DNA from: Selenomonas sp. oral taxon 126
GTDB lineage: Bacteria > Bacillota > Negativicutes > Selenomonadales > Selenomonadaceae
Assembly: GCF_001683335.1 (NCBI RefSeq)
Contig: NZ_CP016201.1
Coordinates: 913,572 to 957,801, forward strand
Length of the DNA stretch: 44,230 nt
Direction of reading: 5' to 3'
Of the stretch, positions 1 through 8,087 are shown piece by piece (the first letter of the stretch is position 1; each line of letters starts with the position of its first letter). The position numbers and the translations under genes are program-made. The notes under the pieces are model-generated. The model had not been told where the DNA came from and ran no database searches. It was given only the letters and a program-made list of their open reading frames with translations.

Positions 1-389
1 GCTGTAAGCTGACTGCAGTCGCCGTGCATGTAGACGAGTTCGTCGTCGACGTAGACATAGGCATCCTGATTCGTCGTTGCAAAGAGGATGTGTTCGTTGA
101 AGAACCGCGCCGAGAGCGGCACGCGCCACGAGAGATAGACGGTCGTTGTCCCTGCGGGCATAGGCGGCGGGGCGGGATAGTCATACTCCTGCCAGTCCAT
201 TCTGCCCGCACGAAAGCCGATGATGTCCTTGTACGTGGGTTCCCCCTTCATGATGGCATACTCCGCGTGCATATAGGGGTCGAGCGGCGTCGCGAGCAGA
301 CGCCATGCGAGTATGGAGGCTCCGATGAGGAGCGATACGCAGAGCAGGGTGAGTACGTTTCCCCGCAGAAAAGCACGAATTTTATTCAT
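1..389 (-). CDS. Membrane sensor protein, N-terminal part (paralogue of the next gene; probably a GGDEF protein)
   Basis: This partial gene starts at an ATG at 389 behind an AAGGGGGTG ribosome site and runs off the left window edge. The visible ~129 residues begin with a short basic stretch, then one hydrophobic helix (about residues 8-27), then a predicted extracytoplasmic segment. They align closely with the start of the GGDEF protein at 765-2510, sharing for example PPPMP, TVYLSW, TTNQDAYVY and YMHG. The missing C-terminus is therefore probably 7TM plus GGDEF, but that is inference from the paralogue. The two genes are tandem on the same strand, which suggests duplication. Confidence 0.75.
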   Translation of the reverse strand, partial: MNKIRAFLRGNVLTLLCVSLLIGASILAWRLLATPLDPYMHAEYAIMKGEPTYKDIIGFRAGRMDWQEYDYPAPPPMPAGTTTVYLSWRVPLSARFFNEHILFATTNQDAYVYVDDELVYMHGDCSQLT

Positions 390-448
390 GGGTCAGCACC
401 CCCTTCGGGGAGAGGTGTGGATGCGATCATTCTCGGATATTTGCCTTT

Positions 449-454
449 ATTATA
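449..454 (-). promoter_or_regulatory. -10 box (TATAAT) for the partial membrane sensor gene
   Basis: The reverse strand reads TATAAT about 60 bases upstream of the ATG at 389. The best -35 candidate one spacer upstream (TTGTTC, 18 bp) is poor, so only the -10 is supported. Confidence 0.4.
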
Positions 455-539
455 CCATATCTGTTAGATATAGAACAATAGGAAAATGAAAAAGAATACG
501 AATATTATTGAGTGAAAACAAGGGATAAAAGAAAAAATC

Positions 540-590
540 GGGGCTGTTGTACGGAGTCAAAATGACTTTGTGCAACAGCCCCTTTTTCTT
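540..590. terminator. Bidirectional hairpin terminator (repeat family E)
   Basis: GGGGCTGTTG at 540-549 pairs with CAACAGCCCC at 573-582. An inner AGTCA/TGACT stem adds to it, and TTTTT follows on the plus strand. The minus strand also has a T-rich tract after the hairpin, so it can end transcription of the GGDEF gene to its right. Related hairpins occur at 2853-2895 and 23449-23490. Confidence 0.7.
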
Positions 591-602
591 GTATTGGGGT
601 TA

Positions 603-765
603 GGGAAGCACTGATAAATTCAGCACCATCATCTTGGCGCATCTTTTTCGCCCTCTCTGTGTCGACAAATCCTCCACATAGCCTCTGCTATGCGTCCGGT
701 TTGTCTCCTCGATAGGACAAAAAATCTGCACCAATCTGACGGACTTCATTTTATCAGCGATTCCT
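603..765 (+). mobile_element. MITE-like element A, copy 1
   Basis: This 163 bp element is bounded by GGGAAGCACTGATAAA and the inverted TTTATCAGCGATTCCT, with TA on each side (601-602 and 766-767). The middle has a small hairpin, CATAGC-CTCT-GCTATG. No open frame of note is present, so it is a non-autonomous element. The right TA forms part of the stop codon of the GGDEF gene. Confidence 0.85.
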
Positions 766-2510
766 TAGGTGTCGGGATTTGCGTTCTCGGGTTCGGGCGG
801 ACACTCATTTTCGCCGGAGACGGCGTTGCGCCCCTTTTCCTTCGAGAGGTAGAGGGCACGGTCGGCGCGTTCCATCAGCGATGCCATACGGTCGTTTGTG
901 CCATGCCATGTGGAGACACCAAAGCTCATGGTGACCCCGTCGAGTGTCTGCTCGAGATCCTTGCGCAGTTCCTCGCAGAGTGTGACCATCTGCGCGAGAT
1001 TGTGGTGCAGGGCGAGCAGGATGAATTCGTCGCCGCCATAGCGGATGAAGATGTGTCGGCGATCCGTCTTTGCGCGCACGGTATCGGCGATCTGCCTCAG
1101 GATCTTGTCACCGCCGAGGTGACCGCGCGTGTCGTTGACGGTCTTGAAGTGATCCACGTCGAAGATGGCAAACGAGAAGTTGAAGCCGCGTGTATTGGCG
1201 AGTGCGGAGAATTTCGCAATGCCGTCCGCGAGCTGGTGGCGGTTGTACGCGCCCGTGAGGAAGTCACGCACCGCCTCGTTCTGCGATTCCTGCAGCTCGC
1301 GCGCGAGTGTCTCGTTCTGCTGGGCGAGGCGGGCATCCTTCTGCATCTGTTCGCGGATGAGGAAGAAGACGAACGGGATGGTCGAGTAGATGGAGAAGAC
1401 CGTAGTCGAGACCACGGATGCGAGCCGGTGGTATTCCCAATGCAGAGCGTCGATGCCGACAAAGACGGTCAGGGAGATCATGGCGATGAGCCCGTAGCGG
1501 CAGGCGGGATTCTCATTCCAGTCTGAGCGCAGAAGGGTATAGGCGAGGACGAGCGCGCTGATGAAGAGAATGGGGTAGAAGAGGAAGAGCAGGTTCATAT
1601 AGCCGTCGAATCCGCTGATCTCGCTGATGGTGGCGACGATAAAGAGCAGGGCATAGACAACTGTTATACCGCGTATGATTGTAGAATATCTGAGAGATGT
1701 GATCTCCTGCGTGATCTTCGCAAATGCGAGCGGCATGATGTAGAGCATGATGAGGTGGAGTTCCCACCAGAGTTCGGGGAAGCCGATGAGGCGTGAGAAG
1801 AAGGAGGATGTGCCCGACGTCCACAGGATGAAGCTCACGAGGAAGCCAATGAGGTAGAGCTGTATTTTGCGTCGTGCGTGGATGCCGCGCCAGATGAGAT
1901 CCATGACGAGGAATACAATGAGGGAGAGGGCGATGGAGAGGCTCGCCGTGTAGATGGCATCGGCAAGGCCGATTTTGCGGATGAGGGCGTTTTCGCTGCC
2001 GATATAGAAGTAGTCGAGGCTCCCCAGCCAGTTCGCATAGCCGGAGTGCAGCATGATGGTGAGTCGCTTGCCCGCGAAGCCTTCGTCCACATGGATGAAG
2101 TGCATCGTTCGCCCGCGCGAGTCCGTGAGCTGCAGCCAGTTGCCGTGCATATAGATGAGTTCGTTGTCGAGGTAGACGTAGGCATCCTGATTCGTCGTTG
2201 TAAAAAGCAGGTGATTGACGAAGAGTGGGGTCGTCTCGGGAATCTTCCACGAGAGATAGACGGTCTTTGTACCCTCCGGCATGGGCGGCGGGGTGGGGAA
2301 GTTGTAGGGCTGCCAGTCGAAGTTCTCGGGGTCGAACCCGATGATGTCATTGTACTCGGGGCTGCCCTCGATGACGGCATACTCCGCCTGCTGTGGGGTG
2401 TATGGAGAGATGGCAAGCGTGCGCCACGAGAGTACAGCCAATGCCGCAACTGCAGCCACGCACAGCAGCGTGACGCGGTTGCCCCATATCATTTGAACGA
2501 TTTTTGTCAT
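765..2510 (-). CDS. Membrane diguanylate cyclase-type protein (periplasmic sensor, 7TM region, GGDEF)
   Basis: This 581-residue protein probably makes cyclic di-GMP in response to an extracytoplasmic signal. An N-terminal helix (about 9-27) is followed by a roughly 160-residue extracytoplasmic domain. Several membrane helices lie at about 185-385, and a GGDEF domain with an intact RYGGDEF active loop follows. The arrangement resembles 7TMR-DISM sensor cyclases. The RxxD product-inhibition site expected just before GGDEF is not visible (the place reads DRRH), so feedback control may be lost. The ATG at 2510 was chosen because GAGGAGA lies 11 bases upstream; longer starts lack this. The stop codon TAA coincides with the border of MITE copy 1. 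The partial gene to the left is a paralogue. The ligand is unknown. Confidence 0.85.
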   Translation of the reverse strand: MTKIVQMIWGNRVTLLCVAAVAALAVLSWRTLAISPYTPQQAEYAVIEGSPEYNDIIGFDPENFDWQPYNFPTPPPMPEGTKTVYLSWKIPETTPLFVNHLLFTTTNQDAYVYLDNELIYMHGNWLQLTDSRGRTMHFIHVDEGFAGKRLTIMLHSGYANWLGSLDYFYIGSENALIRKIGLADAIYTASLSIALSLIVFLVMDLIWRGIHARRKIQLYLIGFLVSFILWTSGTSSFFSRLIGFPELWWELHLIMLYIMPLAFAKITQEITSLRYSTIIRGITVVYALLFIVATISEISGFDGYMNLLFLFYPILFISALVLAYTLLRSDWNENPACRYGLIAMISLTVFVGIDALHWEYHRLASVVSTTVFSIYSTIPFVFFLIREQMQKDARLAQQNETLARELQESQNEAVRDFLTGAYNRHQLADGIAKFSALANTRGFNFSFAIFDVDHFKTVNDTRGHLGGDKILRQIADTVRAKTDRRHIFIRYGGDEFILLALHHNLAQMVTLCEELRKDLEQTLDGVTMSFGVSTWHGTNDRMASLMERADRALYLSKEKGRNAVSGENECPPEPENANPDT

Positions 2511-2594
2511 GTCACAGATGGTCTCCTCGGCGTTATGTCCTAGGGAAAAGAGGTTTATTTTCCTATAAATACATGCAACCAAAATAATGTAGTT

Positions 2595-2603
2595 ATTATA
2601 GCA
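2595..2603 (-). promoter_or_regulatory. Extended -10 promoter (TGCTATAAT) for the GGDEF gene
   Basis: On the reverse strand TGCTATAAT lies about 85 bases upstream of the ATG at 2510, in an AT-rich stretch. No convincing -35 is present, as expected for an extended -10 promoter. Confidence 0.5.
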
Positions 2604-2653
2604 TAAAATTATGGAAGTGGATACTATTAAATATGAAAGTGCTTGATAAATTC

Positions 2654-2680
2654 TTTAGCGAAGTACTGATAAAATGAAGG
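2654..2680. repeat. Remnant end of MITE element A
   Basis: TTAGCGAAGTACTGATAAAA followed by TGAAG resembles the terminal inverted repeat of element A, but the rest of the element is missing. It is probably a decayed copy. Confidence 0.4.
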
Positions 2681-2692
2681 CGGTCATGAAAA

Positions 2693-2846
2693 GGGGCTGT
2701 TGCACGAACGCCCCTATCGGCTCGCTACGCTCGCCACTTCCCCCGTTGCGACGGGGGAAGCTAAGATGCCATAATTCCAGCCTCCCCCGTGCGTCACGGG
2801 GGAGGGGGACCGCAAAGCGGTGGTAGGGGCGCCTTGAGCGCTAACA
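2693..2846. repeat. GC-rich palindromic repeat B, copy 1
   Basis: Contains the palindromic blocks CTTCCCCCGTTGCGACGGGGGAAG and CCTCCCCCGTGCGTCACGGG, then the typical GGGGGACCGC..GCGGTGG..GGGGCGCC tail. An almost identical inverted copy is at 32549-32699, 30 kb away. Confidence 0.8.
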
Positions 2847-2852
2847 CGAACA

Positions 2853-2895
2853 GGGGCTGTTGTACGGAGTCAAAACAACTTCGTGCAACAGCCCC
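2853..2895. repeat. Hairpin of repeat family E
   Basis: GGGGCTGTTG and CAACAGCCCC form the same stem as the terminator at 540-590, but no T run follows on either side. It may be a worn terminator or just a repeat copy. Confidence 0.5.
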
Positions 2896-2917
2896 CGATG
2901 TTGGGGAAGTATGGCTA

Positions 2918-3080
2918 GGGAAGCACTGATAAATTCAGCACCGCCATCTTAGCGCATCTTTTTTGCCCGCACTTCGTCGGCAAATCCTCCACATAGCCTT
3001 TGCTATGCGTCTGGTTTGCCTCCTTGTTCGGACGAAAAATCTACGCCAATCTGACGGACTTCATTTTATCAGCGATTCCC
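2918..3080 (+). mobile_element. MITE-like element A, copy 2
   Basis: 163 bp with matching ends GGGAAGCACTGATAAA and TTTATCAGCGATTCCC, flanked by TA at 2916-2917 and 3081-3082. Same orientation as copy 1. Its right border with the TA forms the TAG stop codon of the phosphohexomutase gene. Confidence 0.85.
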
Positions 3081-4588
3081 TAGTTTTGGAATCCGGAGAG
3101 GTCGAGGGCGTCAAAGCCCGCAATGAGCTCCTTGACCGTGCGCTCGATCTCGTCCGCACCGTCTGCGGCATCCGCCTCGATGTTGAGCGGCATGTTCGGA
3201 TCGTGTAGCGACATCCTGAGCAGCGCCCAGCCGCCCGCAAAGACGATGCGCACGCCCTCGTAGGAGGGCTCTGCAATCGTGAGCCCCTTTTCGCGCGCGC
3301 GTGCCTCGAATGCGGCGAGAACCTCCTTGCCGTATGCCTTCGCGTCGTCCACACCCATGATCTTGATGCGGATCTCGCGCGCCTCGGCGGGGTGGCGGAG
3401 CGCGGCAATGAGATCGTCGAGTGTGCGATCCTCAGCGCGTGCCTTTGCGGCTGCGATGATGAGCTTGACCGCGAGGTACGCGCCGTCGTCGAGGTAGTAG
3501 TTCTCCGAGAGCGCGCCGTGCCCCGAGGTTTCGATCGCGAGCGGGGAGACTTCGCCCGCCTCATTGCGGCGGATGCACTCGTTGATGACGTTCTTGTAGC
3601 CGCGCATATAGCGCAGATGCCTCAGGTGCAGCTCCTGCTCGAGGAAGTCGTGCAGGCCGTCGGAGGTGACGGAGTCGGTGATGATGGTGGAGCCGGGGTA
3701 GTCGGGCGCGAGGATTGCCGCCATCATGGCGATGAGGGCGTTGCGGCTGACATCCGTGCCGTCGGCGAGGACAGCACTCATGCGGTCAACGTCGGTGTCG
3801 AAGATGAGCCCGAGGTCGGCGTCATTCTCGATGACCGCCTCCTTGATGGCAAGCATTGCCTTTGGATCCTCGGGGTTCGGTACGTGGTTCGGGAAGTGCC
3901 CGTCGGGGTCGAGGTAGCGGCTGCCCTTGGTATCCGCGCCGAGCGGGGTGAGGATGCGCCCCGCGAAGAAGCCGCCCGCGCCGTTGCCCGCGTCGACGAC
4001 GATGTGCATGCCCGCGAGTGGTTTCTCCGCGCCGCCAAGCGCCGTGCGGATTTTCTGGACGAGGTGCTCGCTGTAGCGGCCGATGAGGTCGAATTTCAGC
4101 ACGTTGTCGAGGGTGCCGTGCGCCTCCTGTGCCTCGGCGGCATAGGTGAGGATCTTCTTGATGTCCTCCTTGTCCGCGCCTCCGGCGGCGGTGAAGAATT
4201 TCAGCCCGTTGCGGTTGTAGGGGAGGTGGCTCGCCGTAATCATGATGGAGCCGTCCGCCGCCGTGTCCTCGAAGATGGTCGCCATGAACATGGCGGGGGT
4301 GGAGGCGAGGACGCAGTCGATGCCGTGCGCGCCCGTGTGGGTGAGTCCCGTGAGCACGCAGTCCTTGATGGCGAGCGCGGAGATGCGCGAGTCGTGGCCG
4401 ACGGCGATCTGCAGCTCGGCGGGCTGCTTGCCCGTCTTCTCCGTGAGCAGGCGGACGAAGCCTGCGGCGATGCGGTTTGCCGCCTCGGGGGTGAGGGTGA
4501 CGGGCTCGCCCGCAACGCCCGCGACGGCGACACCGCGGATGTCGCTGCCGTTCGCGAGCTTCATGAAATCCTCGTGGGTGAGTGGCAT
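3080..4588 (-). CDS. Phosphomannomutase/phosphoglucomutase family protein
   Basis: This 502-residue enzyme of the alpha-D-phosphohexomutase family interconverts 6-phospho and 1-phospho hexoses, feeding sugar-nucleotide synthesis for envelope glycans in the cytosol. Visible signatures are the phosphoserine loop TASHLPYNRNG (about residue 118), the metal loop DTDVDR (about 265), the sugar-specificity stretch ETSGHGAL and a C-terminal phosphate-binding loop near RMSLHDPNMPLNIEA. The length fits the family. The start at 4588 has AAAGGAGG nine bases upstream. Substrate choice (mannose, glucose or another hexose) cannot be read from sequence. The TAG stop is formed at a MITE border, so the last residues may differ from relatives. 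Confidence 0.9.
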   Translation of the reverse strand: MPLTHEDFMKLANGSDIRGVAVAGVAGEPVTLTPEAANRIAAGFVRLLTEKTGKQPAELQIAVGHDSRISALAIKDCVLTGLTHTGAHGIDCVLASTPAMFMATIFEDTAADGSIMITASHLPYNRNGLKFFTAAGGADKEDIKKILTYAAEAQEAHGTLDNVLKFDLIGRYSEHLVQKIRTALGGAEKPLAGMHIVVDAGNGAGGFFAGRILTPLGADTKGSRYLDPDGHFPNHVPNPEDPKAMLAIKEAVIENDADLGLIFDTDVDRMSAVLADGTDVSRNALIAMMAAILAPDYPGSTIITDSVTSDGLHDFLEQELHLRHLRYMRGYKNVINECIRRNEAGEVSPLAIETSGHGALSENYYLDDGAYLAVKLIIAAAKARAEDRTLDDLIAALRHPAEAREIRIKIMGVDDAKAYGKEVLAAFEARAREKGLTIAEPSYEGVRIVFAGGWALLRMSLHDPNMPLNIEADAADGADEIERTVKELIAGFDALDLSGFQN

Positions 4589-4631
4589 GGGGATTCCTCC
4601 TTTGTATTCAGGTGTCTTTATACCGTGCGTA

Positions 4632-4968
4632 CCCCCGCGCGAACGCTTAGTTACGCAAGCGGTCGGACACTTATCTGCCTAAATACCTGCGGAGTTCTTA
4701 AGGAATCGCTGATAAAATGAAGTCCGTCAGATTGGCGTAGATTTTTTCGTCCGAACAAGGAGGCAAACCGGACGCATAGCAAAAGCTATGTGGAGGATTT
4801 GCCGACACAGTGCGGGCAAAAAAGATGCGTCAAGATGGCGGTGCTGAATTTATCAGTGCTTCCTTAAACGCGCGCTGCGCGCTTGGACGAAAGAAATCCG
4901 CAGGGGGCAGAACGTGTCCTCGTTTCCGCTTGCTCCACTAGGGTTCGCTTAGGGGGCATCGCACGGTA
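4632..4968. repeat. Repeat C, copy 1, split by a MITE
   Basis: Reads CGAACGCTTAGTTACGCAAG, GGTCGGACACTTATCTGCC and TAAATACCTGCGG up to 4700. It continues after the MITE with ACGCGC..GAACGAAAGAAATCCGCAGG and ..CTCCACTAGGGTTCGCTTAG. Uninterrupted versions are at 25319-25484 and 30012-30140, which prove the split. Confidence 0.8.
4701..4864 (-). mobile_element. MITE-like element A, copy 3, inserted in repeat C
   Basis: 164 bp, ends AGGAATCGCTGATAAA and TTTATCAGTGCTTCCT, flanked by TA (4699-4700, 4865-4866). The empty site elsewhere reads TTCTTAAACG; here it reads TTCTTA-element-TAAACG. This directly shows duplication of TA on insertion. Confidence 0.9.
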
Positions 4969-5000
4969 TACATAGCATTCGGCATAGCGCACCCTTTGCC

Positions 5001-5062
5001 TCCCCTGCCACAGCGGGGGAGGGGGACCATGCGCAGCATGGTGGAAGGGGCGCTTTGCACAG
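5001..5062. repeat. GC-rich palindromic repeat B, copy 2
   Basis: CCTCCCCTGCCACAGCGGGG followed by GAGGGGGACC, ATGCGCAGCAT and GGTGGAAGGGGCGCTTTG. It lies directly after the end of the SIS isomerase gene and could form a strong hairpin in its mRNA. Confidence 0.7.
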
Positions 5063-5065
5063 CCC

Positions 5066-5734
5066 CTACTCCGCGCCGAAGAATTCCTCCTCGACGGCGA
5101 TGCAGAGCGTGTGGTAGATGGGGAGGTGATACTCCTGAATCTTGTACGTCTCCTCGGCGGGCGCCTTGATCGTGATGTCAGCGTAGCCGCCCGAGACGCA
5201 TTTTCCACCCGAGGCGCCCGTGAGGGCGATGGGCGTGAGGCCGAGCGCTTGCGCCATGCGGAAGGCATAGAGCACGTTCTTCGAGTTGCCCGAGGTTGTG
5301 ATGCCGAGGAGAACGTCCCCCTGCTTTCCGAGTCCCAAGACCTGCTGGGCAAAGGTGAGGTCGGGCGCCTGATCGTTCGAGAACGCCGTGCTGATCGCGA
5401 GCTGCGAGGGCAGCGAAATCGCGGGGAGTGCGCCCTGCAGGTTCTGCATGAAGTAGTCAACGGTCTTCGGATCCGTCACATCGCAGACCGCGTGCAGCTT
5501 ATCAAGCATATCCTCGCCCAAGTGGCGCGGCAGGAGGAAGCCCTTCATCAGCTCGCCGACGATGTGCTCGGCATCCGAGGCAGAGCCGCCGTTTCCGCAG
5601 ACGATGAGCTTGCCGCCCGTACGGTAGCAAAGGACGAGTGCCTCAATGGCGGCACGGATATCTCCGCCGCATGGCTCGAGCGCGGGATAGCGCGCAATGA
5701 GCGTGTCGACGGCGGCGCAGGCAGATTCTTTCAT
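5066..5734 (-). CDS. SIS-domain isomerase, phosphoheptose isomerase (GmhA)-like
   Basis: This 222-residue protein has the sugar isomerase (SIS) fold of the GmhA/DiaA group. GmhA turns sedoheptulose 7-phosphate into heptose 7-phosphate, the first step towards ADP-heptose for LPS core. Seen here are the GNGGSASDAEHIVGE phosphate-binding motif (about 47-61), the TTSGNSKN loop (about 146-153) and a C-terminal EYHLPIYHTLC stretch resembling the family's Glu/His region. It is roughly 30 residues longer than typical GmhA, with the extra sequence between the two motifs, so another phosphosugar is possible. AAGGAG precedes the ATG. It has its own promoter (5771-5799). The nearby phosphohexomutase suits a shared role in envelope sugar supply. 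Confidence 0.8.
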   Translation of the reverse strand: MKESACAAVDTLIARYPALEPCGGDIRAAIEALVLCYRTGGKLIVCGNGGSASDAEHIVGELMKGFLLPRHLGEDMLDKLHAVCDVTDPKTVDYFMQNLQGALPAISLPSQLAISTAFSNDQAPDLTFAQQVLGLGKQGDVLLGITTSGNSKNVLYAFRMAQALGLTPIALTGASGGKCVSGGYADITIKAPAEETYKIQEYHLPIYHTLCIAVEEEFFGAE

Positions 5735-5770
5735 GGTGGTACTCCTTTATAAATCTTTGGTCTTGTTCTT

Positions 5771-5799
5771 ATTATGGACGATATGAAAGCCTTTTTCAA
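5771..5799 (-). promoter_or_regulatory. Sigma-70-type promoter of the SIS isomerase gene
   Basis: On the reverse strand TTGAAA (5794-5799), a 17-base spacer and CATAAT (5771-5776) match the consensus at five of six positions each. It sits about 40 bases upstream of the ATG. The rest of 5800-5907 is AT-rich and I see nothing else in it. Confidence 0.65.
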
Positions 5800-5907
5800 G
5801 GGAAAATCTGCGGGAATGAGGTGATTTTCTATCGGTATTTATTCTAATTTATAGTTATTTATCGCTATTTTATATAATTGTTTTGTATTTATTGTAAAGC
5901 TGAGGAA

Positions 5908-5940
5908 ATAAAAAACCTCCACCATTTTATCGGCGGAGGA
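5908..5940 (-). terminator. Rho-independent terminator of the small coiled-coil gene
   Basis: On the reverse strand CCTCCGCC and GGTGGAGG form an 8-bp stem around GATAAAAT, followed by TTTTTT. It lies just after the stop of the 5963-6145 gene. Confidence 0.75.
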
Positions 5941-5962
5941 AAGGTGTTGTTTCAGTGCTTCC

Positions 5963-6145
5963 CTAACTGAATGCATTCTCCTCGCGCTCCCGTCGCTTTC
6001 GGAGGGCGAGGAGTGCGGCGGTGAGGGCGCGCTTCTCGTGGAGATAGGATTCGTAGTCGAGGTCGCCGACAGCGTGCTGCATGCGCGCTTCGAGGGCGCG
6101 CATGGCTGCCTCCGTGCGACGGATGGCTGCGCTCAGATCCTGCAT
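5963..6145 (-). CDS. Small coiled-coil protein of unknown function
   Basis: A 60-residue protein rich in Ala, Arg and Glu with heptad-like spacing across almost its whole length, so probably a helical hairpin or coiled coil. The ATG at 6145 was chosen because GGGAGG lies about eight bases upstream; a longer start at 6160 would overlap that site. It stands alone between a terminator and the divergent MutS-family gene. I do not recognise a family and can offer no function. Confidence 0.6.
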   Translation of the reverse strand: MQDLSAAIRRTEAAMRALEARMQHAVGDLDYESYLHEKRALTAALLALRKRREREENAFS

Positions 6146-6215
6146 GAACATCCCTCCCATCTCGTACCTATTGTAACAGTTTCGGGAAAAATTGTCTACA
6201 AGAGGGGGGAAGCTA

Positions 6216-6224
6216 TGCTATAAT
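6216..6224 (+). promoter_or_regulatory. Extended -10 promoter (TGCTATAAT) of the MutS-family gene
   Basis: TGCTATAAT sits about 35 bases before the start codon. A TTGTCT upstream has a spacer of 21, too long for a normal -35, so the extended -10 probably carries recognition. Confidence 0.55.
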
Positions 6225-6258
6225 ACGATTATCATCAATTTTGAGAAGGAGTCTCCTC

Positions 6259-8040
6259 TTGAATAAACTGTTCTATGAAAATGTGCGGGAGAATACGCTC
6301 GCGCTCGAACGTTCACAGAATAGGCAACGGACGCGCTACATCCTCGCGCGCACACTTGTCTTTCCCGCAATGCTCGCTGCAGTCATCCACGGCTATGATG
6401 TCTCGTCGCCCGCAGAGCTCATGCTGGGCGGCTTCCTTTTGCTGCTCTTTGTCGTGCTTGTGGCGCGTCATCGGAAACTGGAGCGGCTGCGCCTCCTGAC
6501 AAAGGCGTATCTTGCCGTCACGGCGGGCTATCTCGAGCGATTCTCGGGGGCGTGGAAGCATCTGCCCGAGGACGGTGCCGGCTACGCCAAGGAGAAGCGC
6601 CCGCCCGACCGCGATCTGCATATCTTCGGCACGGCATCGCTCTATCAGTATCTCTGCGCGGCGCGCACGCAGGCGGGACGCGAGCGGCTTGCGGCGGCGC
6701 TCACGGCAACCCCGCGTGATCTCGATCGTACACGTAGGCGGCAGGCGGCGGTGGCGGAGCTGCTTGCACATCCGCTGCTCTGCATTGAGCTGGAGGCGCG
6801 CGGGGCGCGTCTGCCGGACGGTCACGATACACGCGAACTGGCAAAGGAACTCGCACATCCGCTCAAAGGATCGCTAAAGCTCATCTCTTGTATTGGCATC
6901 GTATTTGCAAACGCCTTTGTTCTTTCCTTTCTCTGGGCGGCGTTCTTCCACGGTGCGTGGACGATTCCGATTGTGCTCTTCATGTTCAATCTGACGGTGG
7001 CAATGGCGTTCTATCCGCGTACGCAGCGGGAACTCGCACCGCTCGGACATATGGCGCGGGAACTCAGACTCTACGGGCGGATCTTCCGCACGCTCGAGCG
7101 CGCCCCTTTGCGCGGGGAGGCGTTCGGCGAGGTGCTTGCGCCGCTCTTTGCGCCCGTGCGCGCAACACAGGCGCAGAGCCGTCTGACAACGCTCGCGGAG
7201 TGTGTGGCGATGCGACGGAATGTGCTTTTTTTCTTTCTGGCGAACGGTGCGCTTCTCTGGGATTTGCACTGCATGGCGTATTTCTCGCATTGGCGCATAC
7301 AGGCGGGCGCCGCTGCTGCGGGCTGGCTGAAGGTCTGGGCGGAGGTGGAGGTGCTGCTCTCACTCGCGCGGATCGGACATACGCGCGCGGTGCACACGTT
7401 CCCGACGTTCCTCGAGGGGGATGCGCCGCAGCTCGCGGCGGAGGGGGCAATGCCGCTCGTGATCTCCGAGGAGGCGGCAACGCCGAACGATGCGCATCTC
7501 TCTGCGGGCACGCTTGTCATCACGGGCTCGAATATGTCGGGTAAGACGACGTATATGCGAACGCTTGGCTCTAACGCTGTTTTGGCATACGCCGGCGCTC
7601 CTGTGTGTGCACAGTCCTTTGCGCTCACGCCGATGGCGGTCTACACCTCCATCCAGATCAGCGATGATCTCGCGGGCGGGATCTCGACGTTCTACGCGGA
7701 GCTCCTGCGCATCAAGAAGATGATGACGTACAGCAAGCGCGGGCGTCCGATGCTGATTCTCATAGACGAGATCTTTCGCGGGACGAACTCCGCCGACCGC
7801 ATTGTCGGCGCGCGTGCGGCGATCCGTCGTCTGACCCTGCCGCACGCAATTACGATTGTGACGACGCATGACTTCGAGCTCTGCGATCTCGGGCGCGAGG
7901 GCGTGCCCGTGGAGAACGCGCATTTTGAGGAGCACTACGAGGGGGACAAGATTCTCTTCGACTTCAAGATTCGCGCGGGGCGCTGCCGCACGACGAATGC
8001 GCAGTATCTCCTCAGGATGGCGGGCATTATGGGGGACTGA
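6259..8040 (+). CDS. Membrane-anchored MutS-family ATPase
   Basis: This 593-residue protein has a C-terminal MutS ATPase domain: Walker A TGSNMSGKTT (about 423-432), Walker B LILIDEIFRGTNSAD, and a later VTTHDFEL switch. In place of MutS mismatch-binding and connector domains it has two hydrophobic helix pairs (about 30-75 and 210-255). It therefore belongs to the short, membrane-bound MutS-like family and not to the mismatch-repair MutS1 or the MutS2 Smr type. Its role is not established. The TTG at 6259 is preferred because AAGGAG lies seven bases upstream; a TTG at 6241 lies before that site. It is a single gene; MITE copy 4 lies 47 bases after its stop. Confidence 0.8.
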   Translation: MNKLFYENVRENTLALERSQNRQRTRYILARTLVFPAMLAAVIHGYDVSSPAELMLGGFLLLLFVVLVARHRKLERLRLLTKAYLAVTAGYLERFSGAWKHLPEDGAGYAKEKRPPDRDLHIFGTASLYQYLCAARTQAGRERLAAALTATPRDLDRTRRRQAAVAELLAHPLLCIELEARGARLPDGHDTRELAKELAHPLKGSLKLISCIGIVFANAFVLSFLWAAFFHGAWTIPIVLFMFNLTVAMAFYPRTQRELAPLGHMARELRLYGRIFRTLERAPLRGEAFGEVLAPLFAPVRATQAQSRLTTLAECVAMRRNVLFFFLANGALLWDLHCMAYFSHWRIQAGAAAAGWLKVWAEVEVLLSLARIGHTRAVHTFPTFLEGDAPQLAAEGAMPLVISEEAATPNDAHLSAGTLVITGSNMSGKTTYMRTLGSNAVLAYAGAPVCAQSFALTPMAVYTSIQISDDLAGGISTFYAELLRIKKMMTYSKRGRPMLILIDEIFRGTNSADRIVGARAAIRRLTLPHAITIVTTHDFELCDLGREGVPVENAHFEEHYEGDKILFDFKIRAGRCRTTNAQYLLRMAGIMGD

Positions 8041-8087
8041 GGCGGGGGCAATCCTGCCGTGTCGCTCCCTTTGCTTATCCCGCTTTA

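Noticed and set aside
690-1526. Plus-strand open frame over the GGDEF gene
   Set aside because: It is the antisense of a gene with clear domains; its start lies in a MITE. The same applies to many long antisense frames in this GC-rich DNA (for example 3392-4720, 14472-16967, 27893-30001, 33949-35331).
2693-2905. CRISPR-like repeat block
   Set aside because: The palindromic blocks differ in length and have no regular spacers; they belong to interspersed repeats B and E.
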